This document shows, one piece after another, positions 23,505 to 31,174 of a DNA stretch of 64,000 nt. The stretch spans positions 193,596 through 257,595 of the forward strand of contig WTGQ01000002.1 of the NCBI GenBank assembly GCA_011525365.1, read 5' to 3'. The stretch is from Acidobacteriota bacterium. GTDB taxonomy: Bacteria > Acidobacteriota > Thermoanaerobaculia > Multivoradales > Multivoraceae. The translations under genes were made by a program, and so were the position numbers. Under the pieces are notes generated by a model, which was not told where the DNA came from, searched no databases, and was given only the letters and a program-made list of their open reading frames with translations. The first letter of the stretch is position 1. Each line of letters starts with the position of its first letter.

Positions 23505-24560
23505 TCAGGTGCTCCCGCCGGGCGCCATGACCTTCATCTTCATCCAGCCGGCGGTGTTGTGGAAGTCGGCGACTACGCTGCCGGGCGGCACCAGCGCGTC
23601 GCAGGCGGCCCGCTGCTCGTCGTTCAAGCTCATGTCGAGCACCGGCAGCAGGTCCTCCAGGTGCCTGAGCGTGCGCGGTCCGATCAGCGGCGCCGTGATC
23701 CCGGGCTGGTCCTTGGTCCAGAGGATGGCGAACTGGGCCGGAGTGAGGCCGGCGTCGGCCGCGATTTCGGCGAACTTGCGGCCGACGTCGATGCCGGCCC
23801 GAGTCACGCGGTCGGCGTAGAAGCCGCCCCGGAGCGCGGCGCGCGAACCCTCGGGATAGTCGGAGTCGCTGAGATAGCGGCCGGCGAGCACGCCCATCGC
23901 CATCGGCGCCCAGGTAATGATGCCGAGGCCGAGGCGCTGGCACATCGGGATCAGTTCGTTTTCGATCCGGCGGTCCAGCAGGTTGTAGGGGGGCTGCTCA
24001 CTGGCGAAGCGGGCGTAGCCCTTCATCTCGCTCGTCATCACGGCCTCGGCGACCATCCAGGCCGGGTGGGTCGAGCAGCCGATGTAGCGGATCTTGCCGG
24101 CCCGGACGAGGTCGTCCAGCGCCCGCAGGGTCTCGTCAAACGGCATCTCGGGCGAGGGACGATGCAGTTGATACAGGTCGATGTAGTCCGTCTGCAGCCT
24201 TCGGAGCGAGCCCTCGCAGGCGCGGATCAGGTTGATCCGCGAGTGGCCGTACTCGTTGGGTCCGATGCTGCCGGTGTAGTCCACGACGCTTTGACCGACG
24301 ACCCGGCGGCCGTGATCGACCTTGGTGGCGATCAGCAGCTCGTGGCGGCGGCCGTTCGCCTTGAGGGCCCGGCCGATGATCCGCTCGCCCTCGCCCTCGG
24401 CGTAGACCTCGCCGGTGTCGATCAGGTTGATGCCGGCGTCCATCGCCGTCTCCAGCATGCGCACGCATTCCGGCTCCGGCGTCGGGTCGGCGAAGTTGTC
24501 GCTGCCGAAGCAGAGGGGCGCGACCTTGACCCCGGTCCGTCCCAGTACGCGGTACTCCAT
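23505..24560 (-). CDS. Aldo/keto reductase
   Basis: A 351-residue TIM-barrel oxidoreductase. The catalytic tetrad is visible: Asp and Tyr in LIDTGEVYAEG, Lys in IATKVD, and His in LYQLHRP. The C-terminal NADPH-binding region reads APLIGPRTLRHLEDLL. It belongs to the large group of soluble, NADPH-dependent reductases related to YghZ/Tas-type proteins. Its substrate is unknown; co-transcription suggests a carbonyl intermediate of the same catabolic route. The gap to the upstream peptidase gene is 30 bases. Confidence 0.92.
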   Translation of the reverse strand: MEYRVLGRTGVKVAPLCFGSDNFADPTPEPECVRMLETAMDAGINLIDTGEVYAEGEGERIIGRALKANGRRHELLIATKVDHGRRVVGQSVVDYTGSIGPNEYGHSRINLIRACEGSLRRLQTDYIDLYQLHRPSPEMPFDETLRALDDLVRAGKIRYIGCSTHPAWMVAEAVMTSEMKGYARFASEQPPYNLLDRRIENELIPMCQRLGLGIITWAPMAMGVLAGRYLSDSDYPEGSRAALRGGFYADRVTRAGIDVGRKFAEIAADAGLTPAQFAILWTKDQPGITAPLIGPRTLRHLEDLLPVLDMSLNDEQRAACDALVPPGSVVADFHNTAGWMKMKVMAPGGST

Positions 24561-24590
24561 GAGTGCTCCTGCCTCCGGCCGATCCCGCGG

Positions 24591-26201
24591 CTACTTGTGC
24601 CAGCGCCGCCCGTTGCTGAGACCGTCGGCGCGCGGGAAGAGTTCGTCGCGCATCGCCGCATGGTAGGCGAAGCTGGCCAGGATGACCGAGGCCTGCTCCA
24701 GGTCGTCGGCGATCAGCCGGTCGTAGACGTCCATGTTCGTGTGGAAGGTGGCGTTGAAGAACTCCAGGTCGTCCTGGATGAACTGGTAACCCTGCAGGCC
24801 CGCTTCGAGAAAGGCCATGTGGTCCGTGCCGCCGGTGTTGCCGGGCACGATCCAGGTCATGCCCACATCGTGGAACGGTTCCATCCATGCCTCGAAGATC
24901 GGGCGGGACGCGTCGTTGCCCTGGAGGTACATGCCGCGGAAGCGGCCGTACCAGTCGACGTTGAAGTAGACGGAGAGATTCGCGTGGGCGGCGGGCTTCT
25001 CAGGCGACGCCGGGTCGCCGAAGTGCTCGCGGACGTAGGCCCGGGAGCCGAGCAGGCCGCTCTCCTCGGCGCCCCAGAGCGCGGCCCGGATCGTGCGCCG
25101 CGGCTCGAGGCCGGCCGCCTGCAGCAGCCGCATCGCTTCCATCACGACCGCGCTGCCGGCGGCGTTGTCGGTGGCGCCCGTGCCGGCCGGTTCCGCGTCC
25201 AGGTGGCCGCCGATCATCACGACCTCGTGCGCGAGGTCGCCGCCGGGCAGATCGGCGATCACGTTGTAGTCGAGCGGATCGTCGTCGCTGAGGACGTTGC
25301 GGACTTCGATCTCCATCTCGACCGGCGTTCCGGCGGCCAGCAGCCGCATCATCCGGTTGTAGTGCTCGGGCGCGACCACGACGCGGGGCATCGGCACCGG
25401 TTCGTCCAGCGCCAGCGGACCGTCGCCCGAGACGTGGACGATCCCCTTGTCCATCGGGCCGACGTTGGAGGAACCGACCTCGACCAGGACGGCGACGCCT
25501 TGCCCTTCCAGGAACGTCTCGATGTCGTGGCGCGTCAGTTCGGGTGCGGTCTCGTCGTCGTCCGTCGACCACGTCGGGTTGTTCCGCGGGTCGATCTCGA
25601 GGCGGGCCATGCCGCTGAGTTCCTCGTCCGATAGCCGGACCGCCTGCGGCGAGAAGTTCGGCACCAGTTCCCGCTGGGGCGAGACCAGGAGAATCGACGC
25701 CCCGAGCCGTGCTCGCAGGGCTTCCAGGTCGTCCCGTGTCTCGACGCCGCCGAGGTCGACCGCGGTTACGGGTCCGGCGACCTTGCCGTCCGTGCTCCGG
25801 GTACCCGGCTGCGCGTAGCCGATGACCGGCTGGTACTGCGGCGCCGTGATGTGAACCGAAGTGTGGCGGTTCTCCCAGGCGTAGCCGTACTCGCCCCAGG
25901 GATCGAGCGTCGCCTGGAGACCGAACTCCTCCAGGGTGTCGCGAGCCCAACTGGCGGCGCCGTCGTAGGAGGGGGAGTTCGCGTACCTGGGGCCGTAGAG
26001 GTCGGTCAGGACGTGGGCGAACTCCATGACCCGGGAGCGGTTGAACCCCTCGTCGCGAAGTTCGGCGACGACCTCGAGGTCGACGGTCTCGACCGGGACG
26101 GCGCCGCCGGCGTCCTCTTCGCCGGCCGGGACCCCGCACGCCGCGAGCGTCGCTGCGAAAGCGGCGAGTGCGGGCATCCGGTTGACACCGCGTGCGATCA
26201 C
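24591..26201 (-). CDS. M28-family zinc aminopeptidase lipoprotein
   Basis: A 536-residue exported lipoprotein (TLAAC, Cys22) that starts at GTG 26201 to give a positively charged n-region; ATG 26177 is an alternative. The PA-type insert lies at about 130-290. The M28 zinc site follows: His/Asp in GGHLDAE and ATDNAAG, Glu-Glu in WGAEESGLLGS, Asp in YFNVDWYG, and His in FHTNMD. It cleaves N-terminal residues from peptides outside the inner membrane. As the first gene of the operon it could liberate amino acids, such as hydroxyproline from collagen-like peptides, for the TRAP importer. The substrate link is inference. Confidence 0.92.
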   Translation of the reverse strand: MIARGVNRMPALAAFAATLAACGVPAGEEDAGGAVPVETVDLEVVAELRDEGFNRSRVMEFAHVLTDLYGPRYANSPSYDGAASWARDTLEEFGLQATLDPWGEYGYAWENRHTSVHITAPQYQPVIGYAQPGTRSTDGKVAGPVTAVDLGGVETRDDLEALRARLGASILLVSPQRELVPNFSPQAVRLSDEELSGMARLEIDPRNNPTWSTDDDETAPELTRHDIETFLEGQGVAVLVEVGSSNVGPMDKGIVHVSGDGPLALDEPVPMPRVVVAPEHYNRMMRLLAAGTPVEMEIEVRNVLSDDDPLDYNVIADLPGGDLAHEVVMIGGHLDAEPAGTGATDNAAGSAVVMEAMRLLQAAGLEPRRTIRAALWGAEESGLLGSRAYVREHFGDPASPEKPAAHANLSVYFNVDWYGRFRGMYLQGNDASRPIFEAWMEPFHDVGMTWIVPGNTGGTDHMAFLEAGLQGYQFIQDDLEFFNATFHTNMDVYDRLIADDLEQASVILASFAYHAAMRDELFPRADGLSNGRRWHK

Positions 26202-26285
26202 CGAGTCTTCGAACCTCCGCGATTTGCTGACCGTTCGGCACTATACAGGCGGCGCCGGGATCACTCCGCCACTACACTGCCCTTC
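26202..26285. promoter_or_regulatory. Divergent promoter region between the peptidase operon and the symporter gene
   Basis: This 84-base gap separates two divergent starts. It contains CACTATACA: TATACA on the plus strand (26242-26247) overlaps TATAGT on the minus strand (26245-26240). One symmetric -10-like box would thus face both genes, with predicted leaders of about 32 bases each way. No good -35 hexamer is visible on either strand. Confidence 0.35.
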
Positions 26286-27734
26286 GTGTCCGCGATCGGC
26301 ATCGCCGTTCTCCTCTTCGTCGCCCTCACGCTGTTCATAGGGGTCCGCACCTACGCGAAGATCCGCGGCCGGGCGACGAACTACTACGTCGCCGGCAACG
26401 CGATGCCGGTCGGCGTCGTGGGCATCACGCTCTGCGCCCAGGCGTTCGACGCGAACGGTTCGGTGGGCAACGCGTCGCTCGTCCACTCGGGCGGCTTCTG
26501 GGCCGGCGCCGTGATCCCGGTCGGGCTCGCACTGTGCCTGTTCATCGCCGGCACCTGGTTCGCCGAGCCGCTGCACCGCATGCGACTGATGACCCTGGCC
26601 GACTTCTACCGGCGTCGTTACAGCGTCTCCACCGAGACGCTGGCCGCCTGCCTGATGCTGCTCAGCAACGTCGTCCTGGTCGCGGGCAACCTGGCGGGGC
26701 TCGGCCTGCTGTTCGAACTCGTCTTCGGAGCGCCCTACCTCGCCATGCTGGTCGCCGTCGCGCTCTGCATCCTTGCCTACGCCGTCTCGGGCGGTCTCTA
26801 CGCCACGATCGCGACCAGCGTGCTCCAGGTCTCGATCTTCATCGTCAGCATCGCCGTCGCCTTCGTCTGGCTCGGCGGCGGCCACGGCTGGGGCACGCTG
26901 CTGAGCGCCGCCCCAGAAGGCGCGATGAGCTTCGCGGGCCTCTTCTCGCGGGAGAGCGGCGCACTCGTCAACTGGGCGGCTCTGGGGTCCCTGGCGCTGG
27001 GCGACATCGTCGCGATCGACTTCATCCAGCGGATGATCTCGGCCGATTCGGGCCGTTCGGCGAAGCGCGGCTGCTACCTCGCCGGCGGGTTGACCCTGGT
27101 CGTCGGTCTCACGGTCTCGCTGATCGGGCTTTCCGCTCACTACTTCGGCCGCGACGCGGGTTCCTCGCTGCTCGTCGACCTGGCGCTCACCGACCTGCCG
27201 CTGCTGATCGGAGGCGCGGTGCTGCTGGGCATCATCGCGGCCAGCATGTCGACCGCGAGCGGCGTCGTGCTCGACCTGGCGAACGTCATCACCCGCAACC
27301 TGGTCCAGCGTCACAGCCGGTCGACCTGGGACGACGAGCGGATGCTTCGCTTCTCCCGCTGGATCGCCCTGCCGACGATGGCGGGCGCGGTCGTCTTCGC
27401 CTACGTCCGGCCCGAGCCCGGCATCCTGCTCATCCTTGCCTTCGACATCGTCCTCGCCGGCTGCTTCGTGCCCCTGCTGCTCGGCCTCTTCTGGCGCAAG
27501 GCGAACACGACAGGCGCGCTGGCAGGTGTGATGGCGGGCAGCGCCGCGCGGCTCGTGCTTCACTTCGCCGTCACGGATGCCTGGCGCGGCCTGGACACGC
27601 TACTGGCCCCGGTGTTCAGTCTGATCGCGATGGTCGCGGTGTCGTTGACGACGCAGAAGACCCACCGGCCCCGGCACGACGAACTCAGGCGCGTCCCATC
27701 CGAACGCGACCTCGTGGCAGGTCTCGACGGCTGA
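26286..27734 (+). CDS. Sodium:solute symporter family (SSS) transporter
   Basis: A 482-residue protein from a GTG at 26286. The frame is open further upstream, but that part overlaps the divergent peptidase gene and is not membrane-like. About 13 hydrophobic helices follow, with SSS features: SxxNYYVAG near residue 36, a periplasmic loop AQAFDANGSVGNA, and GIIAASMSTASGVVLDLANVITRN near 340, the canonical helix carrying Na-site residues. It imports an organic solute with sodium. It is transcribed away from the catabolic operon and may be a second uptake route for its substrate. It ends against a palindromic repeat that separates it from the convergent gene. Confidence 0.92.
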   Translation: MSAIGIAVLLFVALTLFIGVRTYAKIRGRATNYYVAGNAMPVGVVGITLCAQAFDANGSVGNASLVHSGGFWAGAVIPVGLALCLFIAGTWFAEPLHRMRLMTLADFYRRRYSVSTETLAACLMLLSNVVLVAGNLAGLGLLFELVFGAPYLAMLVAVALCILAYAVSGGLYATIATSVLQVSIFIVSIAVAFVWLGGGHGWGTLLSAAPEGAMSFAGLFSRESGALVNWAALGSLALGDIVAIDFIQRMISADSGRSAKRGCYLAGGLTLVVGLTVSLIGLSAHYFGRDAGSSLLVDLALTDLPLLIGGAVLLGIIAASMSTASGVVLDLANVITRNLVQRHSRSTWDDERMLRFSRWIALPTMAGAVVFAYVRPEPGILLILAFDIVLAGCFVPLLLGLFWRKANTTGALAGVMAGSAARLVLHFAVTDAWRGLDTLLAPVFSLIAMVAVSLTTQKTHRPRHDELRRVPSERDLVAGLDG

Positions 27735-27740
27735 CGCGGA

Positions 27741-27822
27741 TGTCGGTGCGCCGGCCGTGGCGCGGGCCTTCTGGCCCGCGTTTCCGGCATCCGGCGCGCA
27801 GCGCCGGCTTCTGGACTCCTGC
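27741..27822. repeat. REP-like palindromes between convergent genes
   Basis: The 93-base gap between convergent stop codons holds GTGCGCCGGCC, then GCGGGCC-TTCT-GGCCCGC (27762-27779), and CCGGCATCCGGCGCG-C-AGCGCCGGC (about 27785-27809). The last is the same module as the PKS-internal copy read on the other strand. Position and structure suit a bidirectional transcription terminator, although there are no T-runs. Confidence 0.75.
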
Positions 27823-27827
27823 CGGCC

Positions 27828-28775
27828 CTACTCCTTCAATGCCTGCCAGACCGCCTTCGCGATCTGAATGTCCTGGACCGCGACACCCGTCAGATCCGCG
27901 ATGGTGATCTCGTCCTCGTCCGAGCGCCCCCTGGCCCTGCCGGCGATGATGTCGCCGAGTTCGACGAGACCGGTCTCGGCCACGTGGCCGCCCGCTACCG
28001 CGTAGTGCGACTCACCGTGGTCGATGCACTGCGACCGTGAATCGACGGCGCGGACACCGGCTCGTGCGAACAACGCCGGGTCCAGTTCCTGCTTGCCGGG
28101 AGCGTCGCTTCCCATCGCGGTGACGTGAGTGCCCGGCCGGATCCACTCGCTGCGGACCAGAGCACTCCTCGCCGCCGTGGCGGTGACGATCAGGTTGCTG
28201 TTTTCGCAGAGGTCCTGAAGGGTCTCGGCTATCTGAACATCGAAGCCGGAATCCGACAGCTCGCTCCGGTACGCCGCGGACTGTTCGCGGCGTCGCGCCC
28301 AAACCCGGACCCGGTTGCAATCGCGCGCGTGCCGCAGGTACTGCAGCTGCATGCGGGCCTGCATGCCCGCACCGACAATGCCGATGCACTCGACCGCGTC
28401 GGGCGCGAGATAGCGGGCCGCGATGCAGCCCGCAATGGCGGTTCGCACATCGGTCAGGTAGCCCGAGTCGTCCAGCAAGGCCAACGGTTCGCCGGTCTCC
28501 GCCGACAGGACGACCATCATTCCGTGGCCCGTGGGGAGACCGCGCGAAGCGTTCTCATGGAAGCCGGTCGCGATCTTGACGACGAAGACGTCATCGCCGT
28601 GGATGTGACCGTACTTGATGTGGCAATCGCCCGGCGGCGTGTCGAATCCAAGATAACCGACGGAAGGAACCGTCGCCGCAGCGCCGGACAGAGCCACGAA
28701 TCCGGCTTCGATCGACTCGATGGCGGCGGCTACGTCGAGAACGGATCTGATCTCGTCAAGGCCTGCCGATCGCAT
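27828..28775 (-). CDS. Ornithine cyclodeaminase/mu-crystallin-family protein (EutC-like or pyrroline-2-carboxylate reductase-like)
   Basis: A 315-residue protein. The start at 28775 (MRSAGLDEIRS) is preferred, since the longer frame runs into the divergent neighbour. The NAD(P)-binding motif GIVGAGMQAR lies near residue 125 and the family segment DSGYLTDVRTA near 107. Members include ornithine cyclodeaminase, Delta1-pyrroline-2-carboxylate reductase of the 3-hydroxyproline route, alanine dehydrogenase and EutC of ectoine use. It is divergent from a threonine-dehydratase-like gene, a pairing known from eutB/eutC. A pyrroline-2-carboxylate reductase would instead fit the proline-racemase-family gene nearby. 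I cannot decide between them. Confidence 0.85.
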   Translation of the reverse strand: MRSAGLDEIRSVLDVAAAIESIEAGFVALSGAAATVPSVGYLGFDTPPGDCHIKYGHIHGDDVFVVKIATGFHENASRGLPTGHGMMVVLSAETGEPLALLDDSGYLTDVRTAIAGCIAARYLAPDAVECIGIVGAGMQARMQLQYLRHARDCNRVRVWARRREQSAAYRSELSDSGFDVQIAETLQDLCENSNLIVTATAARSALVRSEWIRPGTHVTAMGSDAPGKQELDPALFARAGVRAVDSRSQCIDHGESHYAVAGGHVAETGLVELGDIIAGRARGRSDEDEITIADLTGVAVQDIQIAKAVWQALKE

Positions 28776-28782
28776 TCCGAAA

Positions 28783-28789
28783 ATACTAT
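28783..28789. promoter_or_regulatory. Symmetric -10-like box in a 29-base divergent gap
   Basis: The two start codons are only 29 bases apart. The sequence ATACTAT gives TACTAT on the plus strand and TAGTAT on the minus strand, each about 7-16 bases before the start codon. Transcripts would have a very short leader towards the dehydratase and be nearly leaderless towards the cyclodeaminase-like gene. There is no room for separate promoters unless they lie inside the coding regions. Confidence 0.4.
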
Positions 28790-28804
28790 GTTGGGAACGA
28801 CGCC

Positions 28805-29770
28805 ATGACCGACCACCCGACCCTCGGTGACATCGTCCGGGCGCAGCAGCGCCTGGGGAGGCATCTGCGGCCGACACCGCTCGAAGAGGCTGCCGATCTC
28901 GGCGCCGGGACGTTTCTCAAACTGGAGAACGCCAACCGGACGCACTCGTTCAAGATCCGGGGAGCGCTCAACGCCATGCTGTCGCTGAGCGAGGAGGCGC
29001 TGGCCCGGGGCATCGTCGCGGCCTCCTCGGGCAACTTCGCGATGGCGGTCGCTTACGCCGCGCGTTTGTGCGGTGCATCGGCACAGATTTTGATGCCCGT
29101 CGCAACGCCGAAGAAGAAGGTGAGCGGTGTACGGCGCTACGGCGCCGGTGCCGCCGAAGCGGTGCTCTTCGGTGACAACTTCGATCAGGCCGAGGCCGAA
29201 GCCCTGCGCCGCGCCCGGGGCGGCCTGACCTGGTTGTCGCCCTACAACGACAGGCGGGTGATCGCCGGGGCCGGCACCATCGGTGTCGAGATCGTCTCCG
29301 AGTTGCCCCGGGTCGAGAGGGTGCTGGTCCCCGTGGGCGGAGGCGGCCTGATTTCCGGCGTTGCCACCGCCCTCAAGGAGCTCAACCCCGCGGTCGAGGT
29401 GATCGGCGTGAGCGCCGAATCGACGCCGGCGATGTTCAACGTCTTCCACGACAGCGACAGACCACAGGTCTGGGACACCCTTGCCGAGGCGCTCTCGGGC
29501 GATATCGAGCGGGGCTCGATGACGGTGCCGATCTGCAAGCGCTACCTGGACGATGTGGTGTTTGTTGCCGAAGACCAGATCGCTTCGGCGATGCGTTTCC
29601 TGGTCGATGTGCAGGGCTGGGTCGTCGAAGGCGGCGGCGCGGTCGGTGTGGCGGCCCTGCTGCAGGGGGCGATACCGCGCGACGGCAAGATCACCGCGGT
29701 GGTCGTCAGCGGCGGCAACGTAGACGGAGAGACGTTGCGACGGGTTCTCCAGCTTCCTGAAGGCGCGTAG
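28805..29770 (+). CDS. Threonine/serine dehydratase-family PLP enzyme (EutB-like)
   Basis: A 321-residue fold-type II PLP enzyme. The PLP Lys is in HSFKIRGA (residues about 47-54), the phosphate-binding glycine loop is VGGGGLISG near 178, and the Ser/Cys-type residue of the C-terminal cofactor site is in VVVSGGNVD. There is no C-terminal ACT regulatory domain, so it is a catabolic or non-allosteric type. Candidates are threonine/serine ammonia-lyase, 3-hydroxyaspartate dehydratase, or the EutB-like enzyme of hydroxyectoine use. The divergent EutC-like gene supports the last weakly; eutD and eutE are not in the window. Confidence 0.9.
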   Translation: MTDHPTLGDIVRAQQRLGRHLRPTPLEEAADLGAGTFLKLENANRTHSFKIRGALNAMLSLSEEALARGIVAASSGNFAMAVAYAARLCGASAQILMPVATPKKKVSGVRRYGAGAAEAVLFGDNFDQAEAEALRRARGGLTWLSPYNDRRVIAGAGTIGVEIVSELPRVERVLVPVGGGGLISGVATALKELNPAVEVIGVSAESTPAMFNVFHDSDRPQVWDTLAEALSGDIERGSMTVPICKRYLDDVVFVAEDQIASAMRFLVDVQGWVVEGGGAVGVAALLQGAIPRDGKITAVVVSGGNVDGETLRRVLQLPEGA

Positions 29771-29772
29771 CC

Positions 29773-30045
29773 GTGTCCGGTGACGTCTTGCAGTGTCTTG
29801 GAGATCTCCTCCGGCGTGAACTCGAGGCGGAGGGCCTTCGGGTGGAGACCGCCACCGAGGACGGCGAGCCGGTCCTGGTCGTCGGCGAGATGAAGGTCTA
29901 CCCCCGGCGCCTGCTCGAAGGGCAGATCGCCGAGGCGGGTAGCGCCAACGCCGTTGACCTCGACTGGCTCGCCAAGGCCCACCGCACGTACTTCCGTAAC
30001 CTCCGGCGCTTCCATCCGAGTCTGGTCACGCGGTCGACCCCCTGA
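29773..30045 (+). CDS. Small conserved-looking protein of unknown function
   Basis: A 90-residue soluble protein from a GTG two bases after the dehydratase stop, suggesting translational coupling. It is acidic at the N-terminus (VLQCLGDLLRRELEAEG) with a short beta-like segment (EPVLVVGEMKVYPRRLLEGQ) and a basic C-terminus. No signal peptide, membrane helix or known motif is visible. Tight spacing and unbroken codon use are the only arguments that it is real. Confidence 0.55.
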   Translation: MSGDVLQCLGDLLRRELEAEGLRVETATEDGEPVLVVGEMKVYPRRLLEGQIAEAGSANAVDLDWLAKAHRTYFRNLRRFHPSLVTRSTP

Positions 30046-30111
30046 CGTGGCGAAGCGTCTCTTGGGATCTCTCCTCCGATCCCCGGGCAGGCGGCGTAGA
30101 CTGGGCGGCCG

Positions 30112-31161
30112 ATGCGAAGTGCCTTGGCCCTGGGCCGTCGATCGATCCTTCTCTGCCTCGCGGCGGCCGCGGCCGTGGCGGGCTGTGGGGGCGATGGCAG
30201 GACACCGCTGGTCGTTTACTCGCCGCACGGCCGGGATCTGCTGACGGTCGTCGAGCAGGCGTACGAGCAGGCACGGCCCGATGTCGACGTGCGCTGGCTC
30301 GACATGGGCTCGCAGGAGGTCTACGACCGGATCCGTTCGGAACGGGCGAATCCGCAGGCGGATGTGTGGTTCGGCGGCCCGGCGACGATCCTGGCGCGCG
30401 GCGCGGCCGAGGGCCTGCTGGCGCCGTCCGAGCCGTCCTGGGCCGAGGCACTCGATCCGGCCGACCGGCATCCTGAGGGGCTCTACTACACGCTGTACCA
30501 GACGCCGACGATCATCGTCTACAACCGCGACGCGATCGGCGAGGACGAAGCGCCGGCCGACTGGGACGATCTGCTCGACAAACGCTGGCACGACGAGGTC
30601 GTGATTCGCGATCCGCTGGCGAGCGGGACGATGCGGACGATCTTCGGCAAGATCCTCTCCGACTCGGTGGTTGAGACGGGAAGCACCGAGGCCGGCTTCG
30701 ACTGGCTTAGGCGCCTCGACGGCCAGACCCGGGAGTACGTCCACAGCCCCGCGGTCCTGCACGAGAAGCTGACCCGCCGGGAAGGCGTGCTGACGCTCTG
30801 GGAGATGACCGACACGCTTTCCCTGATCGATCGCGGCGCGCCCATCGCCTACCGCTTTCCGGCGAGCGGTACCGCGGTGATTCAGGATTCGGTCGGCGTG
30901 GTTGCAGGCTCCGGTCAGCCGGCCGAGGCGGAGGCCTTCCTCGACTGGCTCGGTTCGCCCGAAGCGCTCGGGCTGGCGGTGCGTGAGGCATTCCGGCTAC
31001 CGGCGCGAGGTGACCTGGATGCGGAGGTGCTCGCCCCGTGGGTAGCCGACGTGCAGTCGCGACTCCGCCGCGCGGAGGTCGACTGGCGGATGATCGAGGA
31101 GAACGGCGCCGCGTGGATGGCGGAGTGGGACCGGGCCGTTCGCGGCCAGGGCGGAGGATGA
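30112..31161 (+). CDS. ABC transporter substrate-binding lipoprotein (FbpA/iron or phosphonate type)
   Basis: A 349-residue lipoprotein (AVAGC, Cys25). The start of the mature protein, LVVYSPHGRDLL, and the segments QADVWFGGPATIL, YQTPTIIVYNRD and RDPLASGTMRT place it with the FbpA/FutA/AfuA-like binding proteins for ferric iron, and with related 2-aminoethylphosphonate and thiamine binders. Iron-binding members use paired Tyr residues; a YYTLY cluster is present but not diagnostic. It is the first gene of a binding protein-ATPase-permease unit. Confidence 0.9.
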   Translation: MRSALALGRRSILLCLAAAAAVAGCGGDGRTPLVVYSPHGRDLLTVVEQAYEQARPDVDVRWLDMGSQEVYDRIRSERANPQADVWFGGPATILARGAAEGLLAPSEPSWAEALDPADRHPEGLYYTLYQTPTIIVYNRDAIGEDEAPADWDDLLDKRWHDEVVIRDPLASGTMRTIFGKILSDSVVETGSTEAGFDWLRRLDGQTREYVHSPAVLHEKLTRREGVLTLWEMTDTLSLIDRGAPIAYRFPASGTAVIQDSVGVVAGSGQPAEAEAFLDWLGSPEALGLAVREAFRLPARGDLDAEVLAPWVADVQSRLRRAEVDWRMIEENGAAWMAEWDRAVRGQGGG

Positions 31162-31174
31162 CCCGGGACCCGGG

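Noticed and set aside
25851..26285. Upstream extension of the sodium:solute symporter frame
   Set aside because: It overlaps the divergent peptidase gene and encodes no membrane-like sequence; GTG 26286 starts directly at the first helix.
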